The notes under the pieces were generated by a model. The model had not been told where the DNA came from. It saw only the letters and a list, made by a program, of their open reading frames with translations, and made no database searches. Source: JAQUOT01 sp041651575 (GTDB taxonomy: Archaea > Nanobdellota > Nanobdellia > SCGC-AAA011-G17 > JAFCDX01). Taken from it: a stretch of 64,000 nt of DNA. Of this stretch, positions 8,157 to 16,850 are shown piece by piece. Location: NCBI GenBank assembly GCA_041651575.1, contig JBAZJB010000001.1, positions 496,001 to 560,000 on the forward strand. The letters are read 5' to 3'. Numbering within the stretch: the stretch's first letter is position 1; each line of letters starts with the position of its first letter. The translations under genes and the position numbers were made by a program.

Positions 8157-9386
8157 ATGAAATTTTTTGAAAAAGGTGAGTTAAAATTATTATGGCCTTT
8201 TTATTTAACTGTCTTGATTCAAGCTTGTTTGTATATATGGCCTGCATTTCTTGTAATATTTTTTAATCAAAAAGGATTAAGTTTTTTCCAAATGTCCATA
8301 CTTTTTGCTACAGTAAATTTTTGTAAACTGATATTTGAAATTCCTACTGGGGCAATAGCAGATATTTTTGGAAGAAAGTTTTCTGTTATCCTAGGAATAG
8401 TATTAGAATCAACAGGTTTGATTTTAACTTATTTTGTTAATAATTTTTATATGTTTATTTTATTAGCCTGTTTGATGGGTATATCTTATACCTTGGGTTC
8501 TGGAGCAAATGAAGCTTTAATTGTAGATCATTTGCATAAAAATAAAAGAAAGGATTTAGTTCATTCTTATTTTAGTAAAGAGGTTAGCATAGTTGGTTTG
8601 GGAGTTATTTTATCAGGTCTTGTTGGGGCTGTTATTGTAAAACATTTTGGAGTAGGTATAATTAGTCTAGTAAGTGCTGTAGGTTTAATTGCCGGAGGAA
8701 TAATTTTATTAATTTTTGTAAATGAAAACTTTAAGGGTAAATATGTTTCTATTTCAAAATCTGTTAGTAATACTATTAATTATTCTAAATTTTCTATAAA
8801 AAGTAGTTTAAAACATCCAGTTTTATTATTTTTAATTGTATCTGGTCTATTTTTTGGAATTGAAGGTTCTCTTGGGGGGAATATATCTTGGCAATCTTTA
8901 TTAGTAAATTTAAATTTTCAGGTTTATTGGTTAGGTTATTTATTCTCAATTGCTGGAATAGTTTTAGTCTTAACTCCCTATGCATCTAAATATTTTTTAA
9001 AATTAGTCGGAAGTGAAAAAAATTCTCTACTTTTAACTTATATTATTTATTTTCTTTGTGCTGTTTCAATAATGTTAGTATTTAATTGGCAAATTGCTTG
9101 TTTAGTTTATTTATCTGTATGCTTCTTTGGAGTTTTATCTACTCCTATTGAAAAAAGTTTTTTTCAAAAACATACTCTTTCAAAGTATAGAGCAACTATA
9201 ACCTCTTTTAGATCTTTAGTTAGTTCAACTGGAAGTATTATTGGTAATTTAGTTGTAGGTTATTTAATTGATATAATTGGTCCTAAAATGACTTTATTTT
9301 ATTCTTCATTTTTAATATTACCCATTATATTCATGACTTTATTAATAAAAGATAATTATAAAAAGAGGAAAAATACTAAAAATTAA
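8157..9386 (+). CDS. MFS transporter
   Basis: This is a major facilitator superfamily permease of 409 residues with about 12 hydrophobic segments. The loop signature ADIFGRKFSV after the second helix is the MFS motif A. The longest reading frame begins at 8130 inside acdB, but MKFFEKGELKLLW at 8157 immediately follows the acdB stop and begins where MFS proteins of this group start, so I use it. It resembles the MFS protein at 16847 (both carry the EIP..GAIAD or EIP.SILAD motif). The substrate is unknown; drug efflux is one possibility. Confidence 0.85.
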   Translation: MKFFEKGELKLLWPFYLTVLIQACLYIWPAFLVIFFNQKGLSFFQMSILFATVNFCKLIFEIPTGAIADIFGRKFSVILGIVLESTGLILTYFVNNFYMFILLACLMGISYTLGSGANEALIVDHLHKNKRKDLVHSYFSKEVSIVGLGVILSGLVGAVIVKHFGVGIISLVSAVGLIAGGIILLIFVNENFKGKYVSISKSVSNTINYSKFSIKSSLKHPVLLFLIVSGLFFGIEGSLGGNISWQSLLVNLNFQVYWLGYLFSIAGIVLVLTPYASKYFLKLVGSEKNSLLLTYIIYFLCAVSIMLVFNWQIACLVYLSVCFFGVLSTPIEKSFFQKHTLSKYRATITSFRSLVSSTGSIIGNLVVGYLIDIIGPKMTLFYSSFLILPIIFMTLLIKDNYKKRKNTKN

Positions 9387-9387
9387 A

Positions 9388-9690
9388 ATGTGGCAGCAAA
9401 TTTTACTTTACGCATTTATACTTATAAGTTTATTTATTTTTGTAAAGACTTCTCAAATAAAAGTTAATGGCCATAATTTAATTAGTTTAAAATATAGAAT
9501 ATTATTGGCTTTATTTTTTCCTTTGGTTTTTGTTTTATTATTTTTACTAAGTTCAGTTATCTTAGCTTTAGTATTAACTGCAGGATTTATTATATTATTA
9601 ACAGCAATTTTATCTAGATTTTACGGAAAAAGACTTAAATTGCCTTCTTTTAAGAAAAAAAGAAAAATATATAAGGTAATTAACAAATAA
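9388..9690 (+). CDS. Small membrane protein of unknown function
   Basis: The 100-residue protein has an N-terminal hydrophobic helix (about residues 5-18), a long hydrophobic region at about 33-75, and a strongly basic tail ending KKKRKIYKVINK. The start lies one base after the MFS stop, so it is probably translated as part of the acdB-MFS run. I do not recognise a family. Confidence 0.55.
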   Translation: MWQQILLYAFILISLFIFVKTSQIKVNGHNLISLKYRILLALFFPLVFVLLFLLSSVILALVLTAGFIILLTAILSRFYGKRLKLPSFKKKRKIYKVINK

Positions 9691-9696
9691 AGACAT

Positions 9697-9900
9697 ATGA
9701 AAGGAATTTTACCTTTAGCTGCAATGGAGAAATTGCTTAAAAAAGCAGGTGCACCAAGAGTAAGTGATGATGCTAAAAGAGCATTGGCTGAAATTCTTGA
9801 AGACTATGCAGATCAAATTTCTGACAAGGCAATAAAGATAGCACAACATTCTAAAAGAAAAACAGTAAAAGCAGGGGATGTTAAACTTGCGGTTAAGTAA
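9697..9900 (+). CDS. Archaeal histone (HMf family)
   Basis: This 67-residue single histone fold binds and compacts DNA as a dimer or longer polymer. The order is LPLAAMEKLLKKAG (helix 1), RVSDDAKRALAEILEDYADQISDKAIKIAQHS (helix 2), and RKTVKAGDVKLAVK (loop 2 and helix 3). The RVSDDA and RKTVKAGD motifs are diagnostic. There is no N- or C-terminal tail. It is read just after the small membrane protein; the next gene begins inside its last codons. Confidence 0.97.
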   Translation: MKGILPLAAMEKLLKKAGAPRVSDDAKRALAEILEDYADQISDKAIKIAQHSKRKTVKAGDVKLAVK

Positions 9901-10099
9901 AAGAGATTTAAAACATTTAGAGCACGAATATAAAGGCAAGTATGGAAAAAAAGATGTTATTGCTCCAATATTATTAATTTTAGTTGGTGGATATTTGTAT
10001 GCAAGAGAAATTGGTTATATTAATTTTCAAATAAGTTATCTTTCTTTTATCGTAATTGGTTTAGGACTAATATTATTAATAAAGAATTTAATGGAATAG
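9878..10099 (+). CDS. Small two-helix membrane protein
   Basis: The 73-residue protein has a charged N-terminus (SKRDLKHLEHEYKGKYGKKD) followed by two hydrophobic helices (about residues 27-40 and 50-69). The ATG at 9878 lies within the end of the histone gene in another frame, giving a 23-base overlap; this implies translational coupling. A start slightly further in, such as the TTG at 9887, is also possible. No family is recognised. Confidence 0.55.
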   Translation: MLNLRLSKRDLKHLEHEYKGKYGKKDVIAPILLILVGGYLYAREIGYINFQISYLSFIVIGLGLILLIKNLME

Positions 10100-10184
10100 A
10101 AGGCTTTATAAGTATTTTAAAGATTATTACGTTAAAGTAGTGAATTATAGAAAGGTTTATAAATTATATAAATAAAATATAAAT

Positions 10185-10985
10185 ATGGCCAATTTCGCAA
10201 TTTTTGGGGACATACACGGTAAACAAGATTTAATGTATGAAACAGCAATAGAATGGGAACAAACTAATGGTAAACCTATTGATGCAATTCTTCAATTAGG
10301 AGACTTTGAAAGTATTGTAAAAGAAGAGGATTTTAATTATTATTATGCTCCACAAAGACATAATAAAAAAAATAATTTTGCTGATTATTGTGATGGTTTT
10401 AAAACTGCTCCTTTTTTAACCGTGTTTATTGGGGGCAATCATGAAGCATGGGGTTTACTAAAAAATTATAGTGAAGGTGGATTTATAGCTCCACACATTT
10501 ATTTTCTTGGTTTTTCAGGTTTAATTGAAATAAAAGGGGTAAAAATTGGGGGCCTATCTGGAATATACAATCAAAAAAAATGGAAAAGTAAAAGAAATAC
10601 TATTCCTTCATTTGATTGGAAATATTATAATAAACAAGATGTAGATTTTTTAAGCAAAAAAAGTTTAGATATACTCCTTTTACATGATTGGGTAAGCCCA
10701 ATTTATGATAAATTAAAAACAAATCCTTATGCATCAATAATTAAAAAAGAAAATCTTCCAAAAGAAAATGATATGCTAAGCAATAAAAACCCGGTATACA
10801 ATTTAATTGAAAATACTCGTCCACAATATGTTTTTATGGGACATAAACATAATTCTTATGTGGAAGCTAAACTTAATAAGACTATGATTTATGGACTAAA
10901 ACAATTGGGACCAGAACGCAATGAAAAATCTTTTAAGGTTATAGATATAACACATAACAATTCTACTTTATTATCTCATCTATAA
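10185..10985 (+). CDS. Dbr1-like metallophosphoesterase (lariat-debranching enzyme homologue)
   Basis: This calcineurin-fold phosphoesterase resembles the catalytic half of eukaryotic RNA lariat debranching enzyme rather than ordinary archaeal phosphodiesterases. Motifs are GDIHG (residues 8-12), LQLGDFE, VFIGGNHEAWG, then the Dbr1-typical run EGGFIAPHIYFLGFSG, VKIGGLSGIYN, LLLHDW and finally GHKH. Dbr1 normally has CHG where this protein has DIHG, so the metal site is the standard Asp/His version. It has only 266 residues, without the long C-terminal Dbr1 domain. A TATA box (TTTATAAATTATAT) lies about 30 bases upstream. Its 3' end overlaps the convergent nucleotidyltransferase-like gene by 23 bases. 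The substrate is unknown; 2',5'-linked RNA is a guess from homology. Confidence 0.72.
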   Translation: MANFAIFGDIHGKQDLMYETAIEWEQTNGKPIDAILQLGDFESIVKEEDFNYYYAPQRHNKKNNFADYCDGFKTAPFLTVFIGGNHEAWGLLKNYSEGGFIAPHIYFLGFSGLIEIKGVKIGGLSGIYNQKKWKSKRNTIPSFDWKYYNKQDVDFLSKKSLDILLLHDWVSPIYDKLKTNPYASIIKKENLPKENDMLSNKNPVYNLIENTRPQYVFMGHKHNSYVEAKLNKTMIYGLKQLGPERNEKSFKVIDITHNNSTLLSHL

Positions 10986-11946
10986 TTGTAATATCTGTTA
11001 TATTAATTTTTTTCCCAATTTGCATTCCTTTTTTATTAATTTGAGTTTGTCTTTCTAAAAGATACTTATTATATCCTTCTTCATCACGTAAAACATAAAA
11101 ATTAATGCACCTACCTTTTATATCACCAATTTTTACTGTTTTTAAAACTTGAAGTAATCTTCCCAATATTTTACTTCCTCCAAGACCAATATCATATTTT
11201 TCCCCCAATCTAAAAGACCAACCATCTGTACTTTTACTTAGATCAATAGAATCAAAAATTACTTCAGATATAATCAATATGTCTACATCAGACATGAGAT
11301 ACTTCAATTTTTCATGTACATTCAATTCTGTATCTATTTTACTATATATCATTTTAGTATCTTTTCTATATTCTCTGGGAAGGCCGTAATCAGTTGGTTT
11401 TAAAACATTTTCATTTCCTATTGATTTCCAATCAGAATACCCTCTTGCTAAACTCCCAGAAATTAATACTCTAACTCTTGTTCCCCTAATTACTTTTCCG
11501 TTAATAGGTTCTGCCTCATGAAGTTTTTTTCTAAAAATTCTTCTAAGTTTTATTTGTTCAAAAAGAGATATTTTTTTTCCAAGATCCCACGGTTTATTTT
11601 TTATTTTTTTAAAATAAGATTCTAAGTCTAATATTAAAACCAGTATTTTTCTTGCTTTATCTAAATCAGTATTTTTAGATGCAATAAAATTAGACACTTC
11701 ATTAAATATAGATGCATGTAAGTTATAAAGTGCAGATTTAGGTGAGTTTTCGCTGTCCAAAATCTCTATTTGTTCAAATTCAAATTCTTCAACTTTTTTA
11801 AAGAAGGTTATTACAATATCTAATCGTATTTGTGTTTTTATAATTTCTTTATCTTTAGTTGTATCTTTTGGAGGATTTTCTATAAGATAATTATCTATAA
11901 TCCTTAATTTTTCTTTGCATTCTTTAATAAGGGAATTTATATCCAT
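10963..11946 (-). CDS. Nucleotidyltransferase-fold protein with an N-terminal helical domain
   Basis: The N-terminal half (about residues 1-150) is helical and charged. The nucleotidyltransferase signature follows: RVRVLISGSLARGYSDW (Gly-Ser motif) and later LMSDVDILII (Asp-x-Asp motif). The two are separated by about 50 residues, much longer than the usual 10-15, so an insertion lies in the active-site region. Substrate and partner are unknown. It has no obvious operon partner: it is convergent with the Dbr1-like gene and the next upstream gene is divergent. Confidence 0.62.
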   Translation of the reverse strand: MDINSLIKECKEKLRIIDNYLIENPPKDTTKDKEIIKTQIRLDIVITFFKKVEEFEFEQIEILDSENSPKSALYNLHASIFNEVSNFIASKNTDLDKARKILVLILDLESYFKKIKNKPWDLGKKISLFEQIKLRRIFRKKLHEAEPINGKVIRGTRVRVLISGSLARGYSDWKSIGNENVLKPTDYGLPREYRKDTKMIYSKIDTELNVHEKLKYLMSDVDILIISEVIFDSIDLSKSTDGWSFRLGEKYDIGLGGSKILGRLLQVLKTVKIGDIKGRCINFYVLRDEEGYNKYLLERQTQINKKGMQIGKKINITDITIIDEIIK

Positions 11947-12062
11947 TTAAAATCTCCTCTATAATTGTAGTTAATAATTTAAATAACTTTTTAAATATAT
12001 CTAATATCAATGGAATAATTAATTTTATATACTCTTAATTACTAACTTTATAAAAAGAGATG

Positions 12063-12077
12063 ATCTAGTTTTTAGAT
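12063..12077 (-). terminator. Hairpin plus T-run after the 26-codon ORF
   Basis: An inverted repeat ATCTA/TAGAT with a five-base loop begins at the last base of the microgene stop codon. On the minus strand it is followed by CATCTCTTTTTATA, a T-rich run. Archaeal termination mainly uses T-runs, so the hairpin may only stabilise the transcript end. Confidence 0.4.
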
Positions 12078-12157
12078 TATTCCTCTTCAGAGTCTTCGTC
12101 CTTAATTTCCCTAGTCTTAGGGTTTTGGGACGTACTAATGGTGTCCAGTTTAGGCAT
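12077..12157 (-). CDS. Possible 26-residue acidic microprotein from a leaderless transcript
   Basis: The frame reads MPKLDTISTSQNPKTREIKD and ends EDSEEE. On the minus strand a TTTATATA box at about 12177-12184 lies roughly 25 bases before the ATG, the spacing of a leaderless archaeal mRNA, and a hairpin with T-run follows the stop. Codons such as CTG, ACC, ACG, TCC and GAC are richer in GC than in neighbouring genes. It is divergent from the ABC exporter gene. A small noncoding RNA is an equally good reading. Confidence 0.4.
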   Translation of the reverse strand: MPKLDTISTSQNPKTREIKDEDSEEE

Positions 12158-12196
12158 GCTAAGTATAAGTAAAAAGTATATAAAAATCTTACTAAA

Positions 12197-13978
12197 ATGA
12201 AAGAAAAAGAGGGTAAAATAGATTTTAAGTATAATTTGAAATTGTATTTCAAGTATTTGTTAAACTATAAGGGATGGTGTATTGGTTTACTATTTTTGAT
12301 ATTATTGATACAATCTACAGCAGTTCTAGAAACATATCTATTTAAAAAAATCATAGATAAAGGAACAGCCTTTGTTGCTAAAACAATAACTCTTGAAACT
12401 TTCATAAATGTGTTAATTTTAATAGCAGCAATCTATATATGTATGTCTTTAGCAAAAGCCGTATTTAAATATTTATACCTCCATTTTATTAATAAATTAG
12501 AAACAGGTGTAATAACTGACTTAAAAAGAAAATTCTTCAATCATTTGATTTACTTAGACCATAATTTCTTTGTAACACACAAAATAGGAGGTTTGATTTC
12601 CAAATTAATCAGGATAGGTGGAGCAGTAGAAAGATTAACTGATGTTTTAATATTCAATTTCAGCCAAACTTTTTTTAGATTGGTTGTAGTTTCATTTTCT
12701 CTGTTTTTATTTAGCTGGCATTATGTTTTAATTACTTTATTAGTTGCAACAATTTTTATTATTTATAGTTTAGTTATGCAAAGAGTGCAAGAAAAATCAA
12801 ATATAGAAAGTAATAATGCAGAAGATTTAGAAAAAGCAAGCATTTCAGATATATTCACAAATGTTGATTCAATAAAATATTTTGGTAAAGAAGAATTAAT
12901 AAAATTAAAATATAAAAAATTAAGTGAAATCAGTAAAAATAAATTATTAAGATTTTGGAATTATTTTAGATGGATGGATTCTATACAAGGTTTGATAGTA
13001 TATACAGGAACATTTTTACTTGTTTATTTTGCAGTAAAAGATTTTATCAATGGAAATATAAGTATTGGAAGTTTAGTTTTTATTAATGGAGTATATGGTG
13101 GTTTTATAAGTGAATTATTTGGATTTGTGCATGGAATAAGAGGATTTTATAGATCTATGGCCGATTTTGAAACTTTATTTAGGTATGATAAAGTAACAAA
13201 TGAAATCAAAGATAAACCAAATGCTAAAGAATTAAAAATAAAACATGGAGATCTTGCATTTAATAATCTTACTTTTAAATATGGAACTAGAACTATATTT
13301 AAAAATTTAAATTTAAAAGTTCATAAAAATAAGAAATTTGCCTTAGTTGGACATTCTGGTTCGGGTAAAACAACTTTAGTTAAATTATTGTATAGATTTT
13401 ACGATGTTAATGCAGGAGAAATATTAGTAGATGGTAAAAACATAAATGAATTTAAACAAGAATCTTTAAGATCAGAAATGTCAATTGTTCCTCAAGAATG
13501 TTTGTTATTTGATGATACAATCTATAATAATATTGCATTTTCAAATCCAAAAGCGCCAAGAAAACAAGTACTTCAAGCTATTAAATTTGCACAACTTGAT
13601 AAAATCATTAAAAGTTTTCCATATAAAGAAAAAACAATTGTTGGAGAACGTGGAATTAAATTATCCGGTGGAGAAAAACAAAGAGTTTCAATTGCAAGAG
13701 CGATTTTAGCAAATAAAAAAATATTGGTTTTAGACGAAGCAACATCTTCTCTAGATTCTCAAACAGAACATGAAATACAAGCTGCTTTAAGAAAATTAAT
13801 GAAAGGTAGAACCTCTATAATAATAGCTCATAGATTATCTACTATTATGAATGCAGACAGGATAATTGTTTTAGATAAAGGGAATATTGTTCAAAGAGGA
13901 ACACATAATCAATTGATAAAACAAAAAGGACCTTATAAAAAACTTTGGAGTTTACAAAAAGGTGGATATATTAAATAA
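12197..13978 (+). CDS. ABC exporter, fused membrane and ATPase domains
   Basis: This half-transporter of 593 residues probably works as a dimer. The N-terminal ABC transmembrane domain has six hydrophobic helices (about residues 25-320). The ATPase has Walker A GHSGSGKTT (385-393), the Q-loop in IVPQECLLFDD, the signature LSGGEKQR (about 489), Walker B ILVLDEATSSLD (about 509) and the H-loop IIAHRLST. It resembles lipid/drug exporters of the MsbA/Atm1 group; the cargo is unknown. It heads a co-directional run to 19540, and the next gene starts two bases after its stop. Confidence 0.93.
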   Translation: MKEKEGKIDFKYNLKLYFKYLLNYKGWCIGLLFLILLIQSTAVLETYLFKKIIDKGTAFVAKTITLETFINVLILIAAIYICMSLAKAVFKYLYLHFINKLETGVITDLKRKFFNHLIYLDHNFFVTHKIGGLISKLIRIGGAVERLTDVLIFNFSQTFFRLVVVSFSLFLFSWHYVLITLLVATIFIIYSLVMQRVQEKSNIESNNAEDLEKASISDIFTNVDSIKYFGKEELIKLKYKKLSEISKNKLLRFWNYFRWMDSIQGLIVYTGTFLLVYFAVKDFINGNISIGSLVFINGVYGGFISELFGFVHGIRGFYRSMADFETLFRYDKVTNEIKDKPNAKELKIKHGDLAFNNLTFKYGTRTIFKNLNLKVHKNKKFALVGHSGSGKTTLVKLLYRFYDVNAGEILVDGKNINEFKQESLRSEMSIVPQECLLFDDTIYNNIAFSNPKAPRKQVLQAIKFAQLDKIIKSFPYKEKTIVGERGIKLSGGEKQRVSIARAILANKKILVLDEATSSLDSQTEHEIQAALRKLMKGRTSIIIAHRLSTIMNADRIIVLDKGNIVQRGTHNQLIKQKGPYKKLWSLQKGGYIK

Positions 13979-13980
13979 GA

Positions 13981-14907
13981 ATGAAATCTGAAAAAGATAA
14001 AGAATTGCTAGAAAAACTTGAAAGAATAAAAAGAGCTATACCTTATCTAGAAGAAGCTGTAAAGTCTAAAGATATAAAAAAAATTGAAGATTCGCTTGGG
14101 TACCTTTTTTATTATGTGCATAGACTACACAAAAAAGCAACAGAAACATCTACTATAGATTCTATTCAAAGACTTACAAATAGAATATGGTGGTTTAAAA
14201 TAAAGAAAGACAAAAAAGAAAGGAAATATGTAGATATTAAAAAACATTATTCTTTATGGGCAAAGAAATATGATACAGATGTAAACTTAGCAATATTCCT
14301 TGAAGAAAAACACATTAAAAACTTTATTCCAAATATAAAAAATAAGGAAGTTTTGGATTTTGGATGTGGAACTGGGAGATGGGCAATTCGATTTGCAAAA
14401 AAAGGAGCCAAGGTAACTGCTATTGATTTAACTCCTGCAATGATAAACTTAGCAAAGAAAAAAGCGAAAAAAAGTAGATTAAATATAGACTTTTCAATTC
14501 AAGATTTAACAAAATATTATCCAAAAAAGAAATTTGATTTAATAATCTCTATGCTCGTTCTAGATCACATTAAAAAATTAGAAAAAATAGTAAAGGTTAT
14601 TGATAAAGCAAGCAAAATAGGAACAGAAGTTATAATTTCAAATGTCCATCCTGAAACGATGATTAAATATCTTAATCCAAAAACAGGAAAAACAGGAGGA
14701 TATATTTTAGAAAACTACAAAACAGACCAATTTTTTCATCCTCTTGAAGAGTATGTTGATGTTTTTCTAAAGTATGGATTCATTTTAACAAAAACAAAAA
14801 CTCTCTCTCCTACAAAAGAAGATTTAGAAATTAAAAAAATGAGAAAATTTAGAGGGCTTGAAGATAAATCACAGGTTCTCTTAATGAAATTTAAAAAAAT
14901 ACAATGA
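13981..14907 (+). CDS. SAM-dependent methyltransferase with N-terminal helical extension
   Basis: The first 80 residues are helical and charged (KDKELLEKLERIKRAIPYLEE onward) and not part of the methyltransferase fold. The fold then shows motif I VLDFGCGTGRWA, motif II VTAIDLTPAM, and the later DLIISMLVLDHIKK. The substrate is unknown; small molecule or protein are both possible. The start is two bases after the ABC gene, and the stop overlaps the next start by four bases (ATGA), typical of coupled translation. Confidence 0.78.
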   Translation: MKSEKDKELLEKLERIKRAIPYLEEAVKSKDIKKIEDSLGYLFYYVHRLHKKATETSTIDSIQRLTNRIWWFKIKKDKKERKYVDIKKHYSLWAKKYDTDVNLAIFLEEKHIKNFIPNIKNKEVLDFGCGTGRWAIRFAKKGAKVTAIDLTPAMINLAKKKAKKSRLNIDFSIQDLTKYYPKKKFDLIISMLVLDHIKKLEKIVKVIDKASKIGTEVIISNVHPETMIKYLNPKTGKTGGYILENYKTDQFFHPLEEYVDVFLKYGFILTKTKTLSPTKEDLEIKKMRKFRGLEDKSQVLLMKFKKIQ

Positions 14908-15857
14908 AACTAAAAAAAATTGAAATAAAAGAGATACTTGCAAATTATAATCTTGGAGAATTCAAATCTTTTGGTAAAATACTAAAAAATGATACTGTTT
15001 CTTTATCTCAAATAATAGAAACAACAAAAGGAAAATTCTTTTTAAAAGTATTTAGAAATTTTGGTTTGAGTGATAAACAAGGATTGATTGTTATGTACAG
15101 ATTAAAAAAACAAGGTTTTCCAACATTTAAAGTATACTCTACTAAGAAGAAAAAACTTTTCATTTCTTATCAAAACAATAATATTGCTATATTTGAATAT
15201 GTAAAAATCAAGGAGCATACTGGATGGGTTTCGATGAATAAAGAAATGATTAGAGATTATGCTAAAACCTTAGCAAAATTTCATGTTATGACAAAAAACA
15301 TAAAAATATCTCAAGGTGAAAGAGATGATTTAAGTCGTCTAAATAGATTAGCTAATATCTTTTACAAAAAAAGAATGAACTATTCTAAAAAGTATCAGAT
15401 TTACTTGAATTTTATACTAAAAGAAGCTAAAAACATAAAAATTCCAAAAAAAGAATATACTTCTGGATATTACTCAGAATTTAATCCAGGACATGTAATC
15501 TTTTCTAAAAATAAAGTAAAATATGTTATTGATTGGACTATTGATAAAGATAAATCTTTCTTAGATTTTGGTGGTTCAGCTGCAGCCTGTTTTTCATTAG
15601 ATGGAACCAAATTCTCTTATGAAAATTTTAAAGAATATGTGAAAAGTTATGATGAAGTAAGAAAGCTAAGCAAATGGGAGAAAGAACATTTATATGAGGC
15701 CGTTAAATTTGGGTGTTTAAAATACGGACTATGGGCTTTTGCAGATATAAACACAAAAGGAATGACTAAAGAAAAAAATTTGGATCAGAAGGATATCAAT
15801 AAAATTCAATTTATTATGGATACTCCAAAAGAAATGTTTTTGAAGAGGTTAAAATGA
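14904..15857 (+). CDS. APH/homoserine-kinase-fold protein with altered catalytic loop
   Basis: The N-lobe shows GKFFLKVFRN (a plausible nucleotide-binding Lys) and the hinge region AIFEYV. The C-lobe has the segment GYYSEFNPGHVIF followed by VIDWTIDKDK..LDFGGS. In active members the first segment reads H-G-D-x-x-x-x-N; here the His, Asp and Asn are replaced by Tyr, Glu and His, while the metal-binding Asp of IDW is kept. It may be a pseudokinase or use altered chemistry. It overlaps both neighbours by four bases. Confidence 0.65.
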   Translation: MKLKKIEIKEILANYNLGEFKSFGKILKNDTVSLSQIIETTKGKFFLKVFRNFGLSDKQGLIVMYRLKKQGFPTFKVYSTKKKKLFISYQNNNIAIFEYVKIKEHTGWVSMNKEMIRDYAKTLAKFHVMTKNIKISQGERDDLSRLNRLANIFYKKRMNYSKKYQIYLNFILKEAKNIKIPKKEYTSGYYSEFNPGHVIFSKNKVKYVIDWTIDKDKSFLDFGGSAAACFSLDGTKFSYENFKEYVKSYDEVRKLSKWEKEHLYEAVKFGCLKYGLWAFADINTKGMTKEKNLDQKDINKIQFIMDTPKEMFLKRLK

Positions 15858-16360
15858 ACAAAATTATAATTAAAAAGGCTCAAGAAAAGGATTTGAAATT
15901 ATTAGAAAGGTATTTACCTGCAGAGAATATACCTAATTTTCATAAAGATAAAATATCTGAACAAAAAGATGGAAATAGTGTTTGGTTGATTGCTTGGAAA
16001 GATGATATTCCTGTAGGACATATACAATTGCGCTTTAATGGAATACAAGATAAAAAAATTAATAACCTTATTAAAAATTGTGCTCATATAGAATCTCTTG
16101 GGGTTAAAGAAGAGTTTAGAAAACAAGGCATAGGAACTAAATTAATTCAAGAAGCAGAACAATTAACCAAAAAGAAAAAAATGAATAGAATTGGAATGGC
16201 TGTTGGAAGTGAGGATAATCCTGAAGCAAGAAAATTATATGAAACTTTAGGGTACAAAGATGCGGGATTAGAAGAATTTATAGTTAGTTGGAATATTGTA
16301 AAAAAAGGAATAACAAAAAAAGAAAATGAAAGGTGCGTATATCTAATAAAAAGGTTATAA
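15854..16360 (+). CDS. GNAT-family N-acetyltransferase
   Basis: This is an acetyl-CoA-dependent N-acyltransferase of 168 residues. Motif A reads HIESLGVKEEFRKQGIGTKLI, with the pyrophosphate-binding R/Q-x-x-G-x-G/A as RKQGIG. The C-terminal motif B is NPEARKLYETLGYKDAG. It resembles the AAC(6')/RimI-like group; the acceptor is unknown. It is translated from an ATG overlapping the kinase-fold gene stop. Confidence 0.82.
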   Translation: MNKIIIKKAQEKDLKLLERYLPAENIPNFHKDKISEQKDGNSVWLIAWKDDIPVGHIQLRFNGIQDKKINNLIKNCAHIESLGVKEEFRKQGIGTKLIQEAEQLTKKKKMNRIGMAVGSEDNPEARKLYETLGYKDAGLEEFIVSWNIVKKGITKKENERCVYLIKRL

Positions 16361-16361
16361 A

Positions 16362-16850
16362 ATGAAAAAATATTTTTGGCCAGTGCCTTCAGCTAAAAAA
16401 CAAATTCCTAGAGGTAAAAGAAAAAGAGGATTTGGAAGAAATGAAGAAGATGGAAGGTTTCATGCTGGAACAGACATTTTAGCAAAATATGGTTCTGATG
16501 TTATATCTATTGAAAATGGAATTGTTAAGAATATTTTTCTTTTTACATATCCAAAATTAGATAAATTTCATAAATATGAAAATACATACGCTATTGTTAT
16601 ACAAAATCAAGATAAAAATTATACCTTATATGGAGAAATACAAAAACCAAAATTAAAAATAGGAGAAGAAGTTAAAGCAGGGCAAAAAATTGCTAAAGTT
16701 GGAAGAATTTTTGCAGATAGACCGGAACATACAATGTTACATTTTGAATATCATTCTAAATTACCTAAATCAACAACAAAATGGTATATTGGAAAGAAAC
16801 CTAAAAGCTTATTAAATTCTACAAATTATCTTAAAAAGGTTATAAAATGA
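16362..16850 (+). CDS. M23 (LytM-type) metallopeptidase-domain protein lacking a signal peptide
   Basis: The 162-residue protein is essentially one M23 domain. Zinc ligands are the His and Asp of FHAGTD and the His of the terminal LHFEYHS. The NYTLYGEI, KPKLKIGEEVKAGQKIAKVG and HTMLHFE order is typical of the family. In bacteria M23 enzymes cut peptidoglycan cross-bridges outside the cell. Here there is no signal peptide, and archaea lack murein, so an intracellular or export-dependent role is implied. It starts one base after the GNAT stop. Confidence 0.78.
   Translation: MKKYFWPVPSAKKQIPRGKRKRGFGRNEEDGRFHAGTDILAKYGSDVISIENGIVKNIFLFTYPKLDKFHKYENTYAIVIQNQDKNYTLYGEIQKPKLKIGEEVKAGQKIAKVGRIFADRPEHTMLHFEYHSKLPKSTTKWYIGKKPKSLLNSTNYLKKVIK

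Noticed and set aside
12025..12252. 75-residue minus-strand ORF spanning the gap before the ABC gene
   Set aside because: It runs into the ABC coding region and has no ribosome site; the shorter 26-codon frame with its own promoter explains the gap better.
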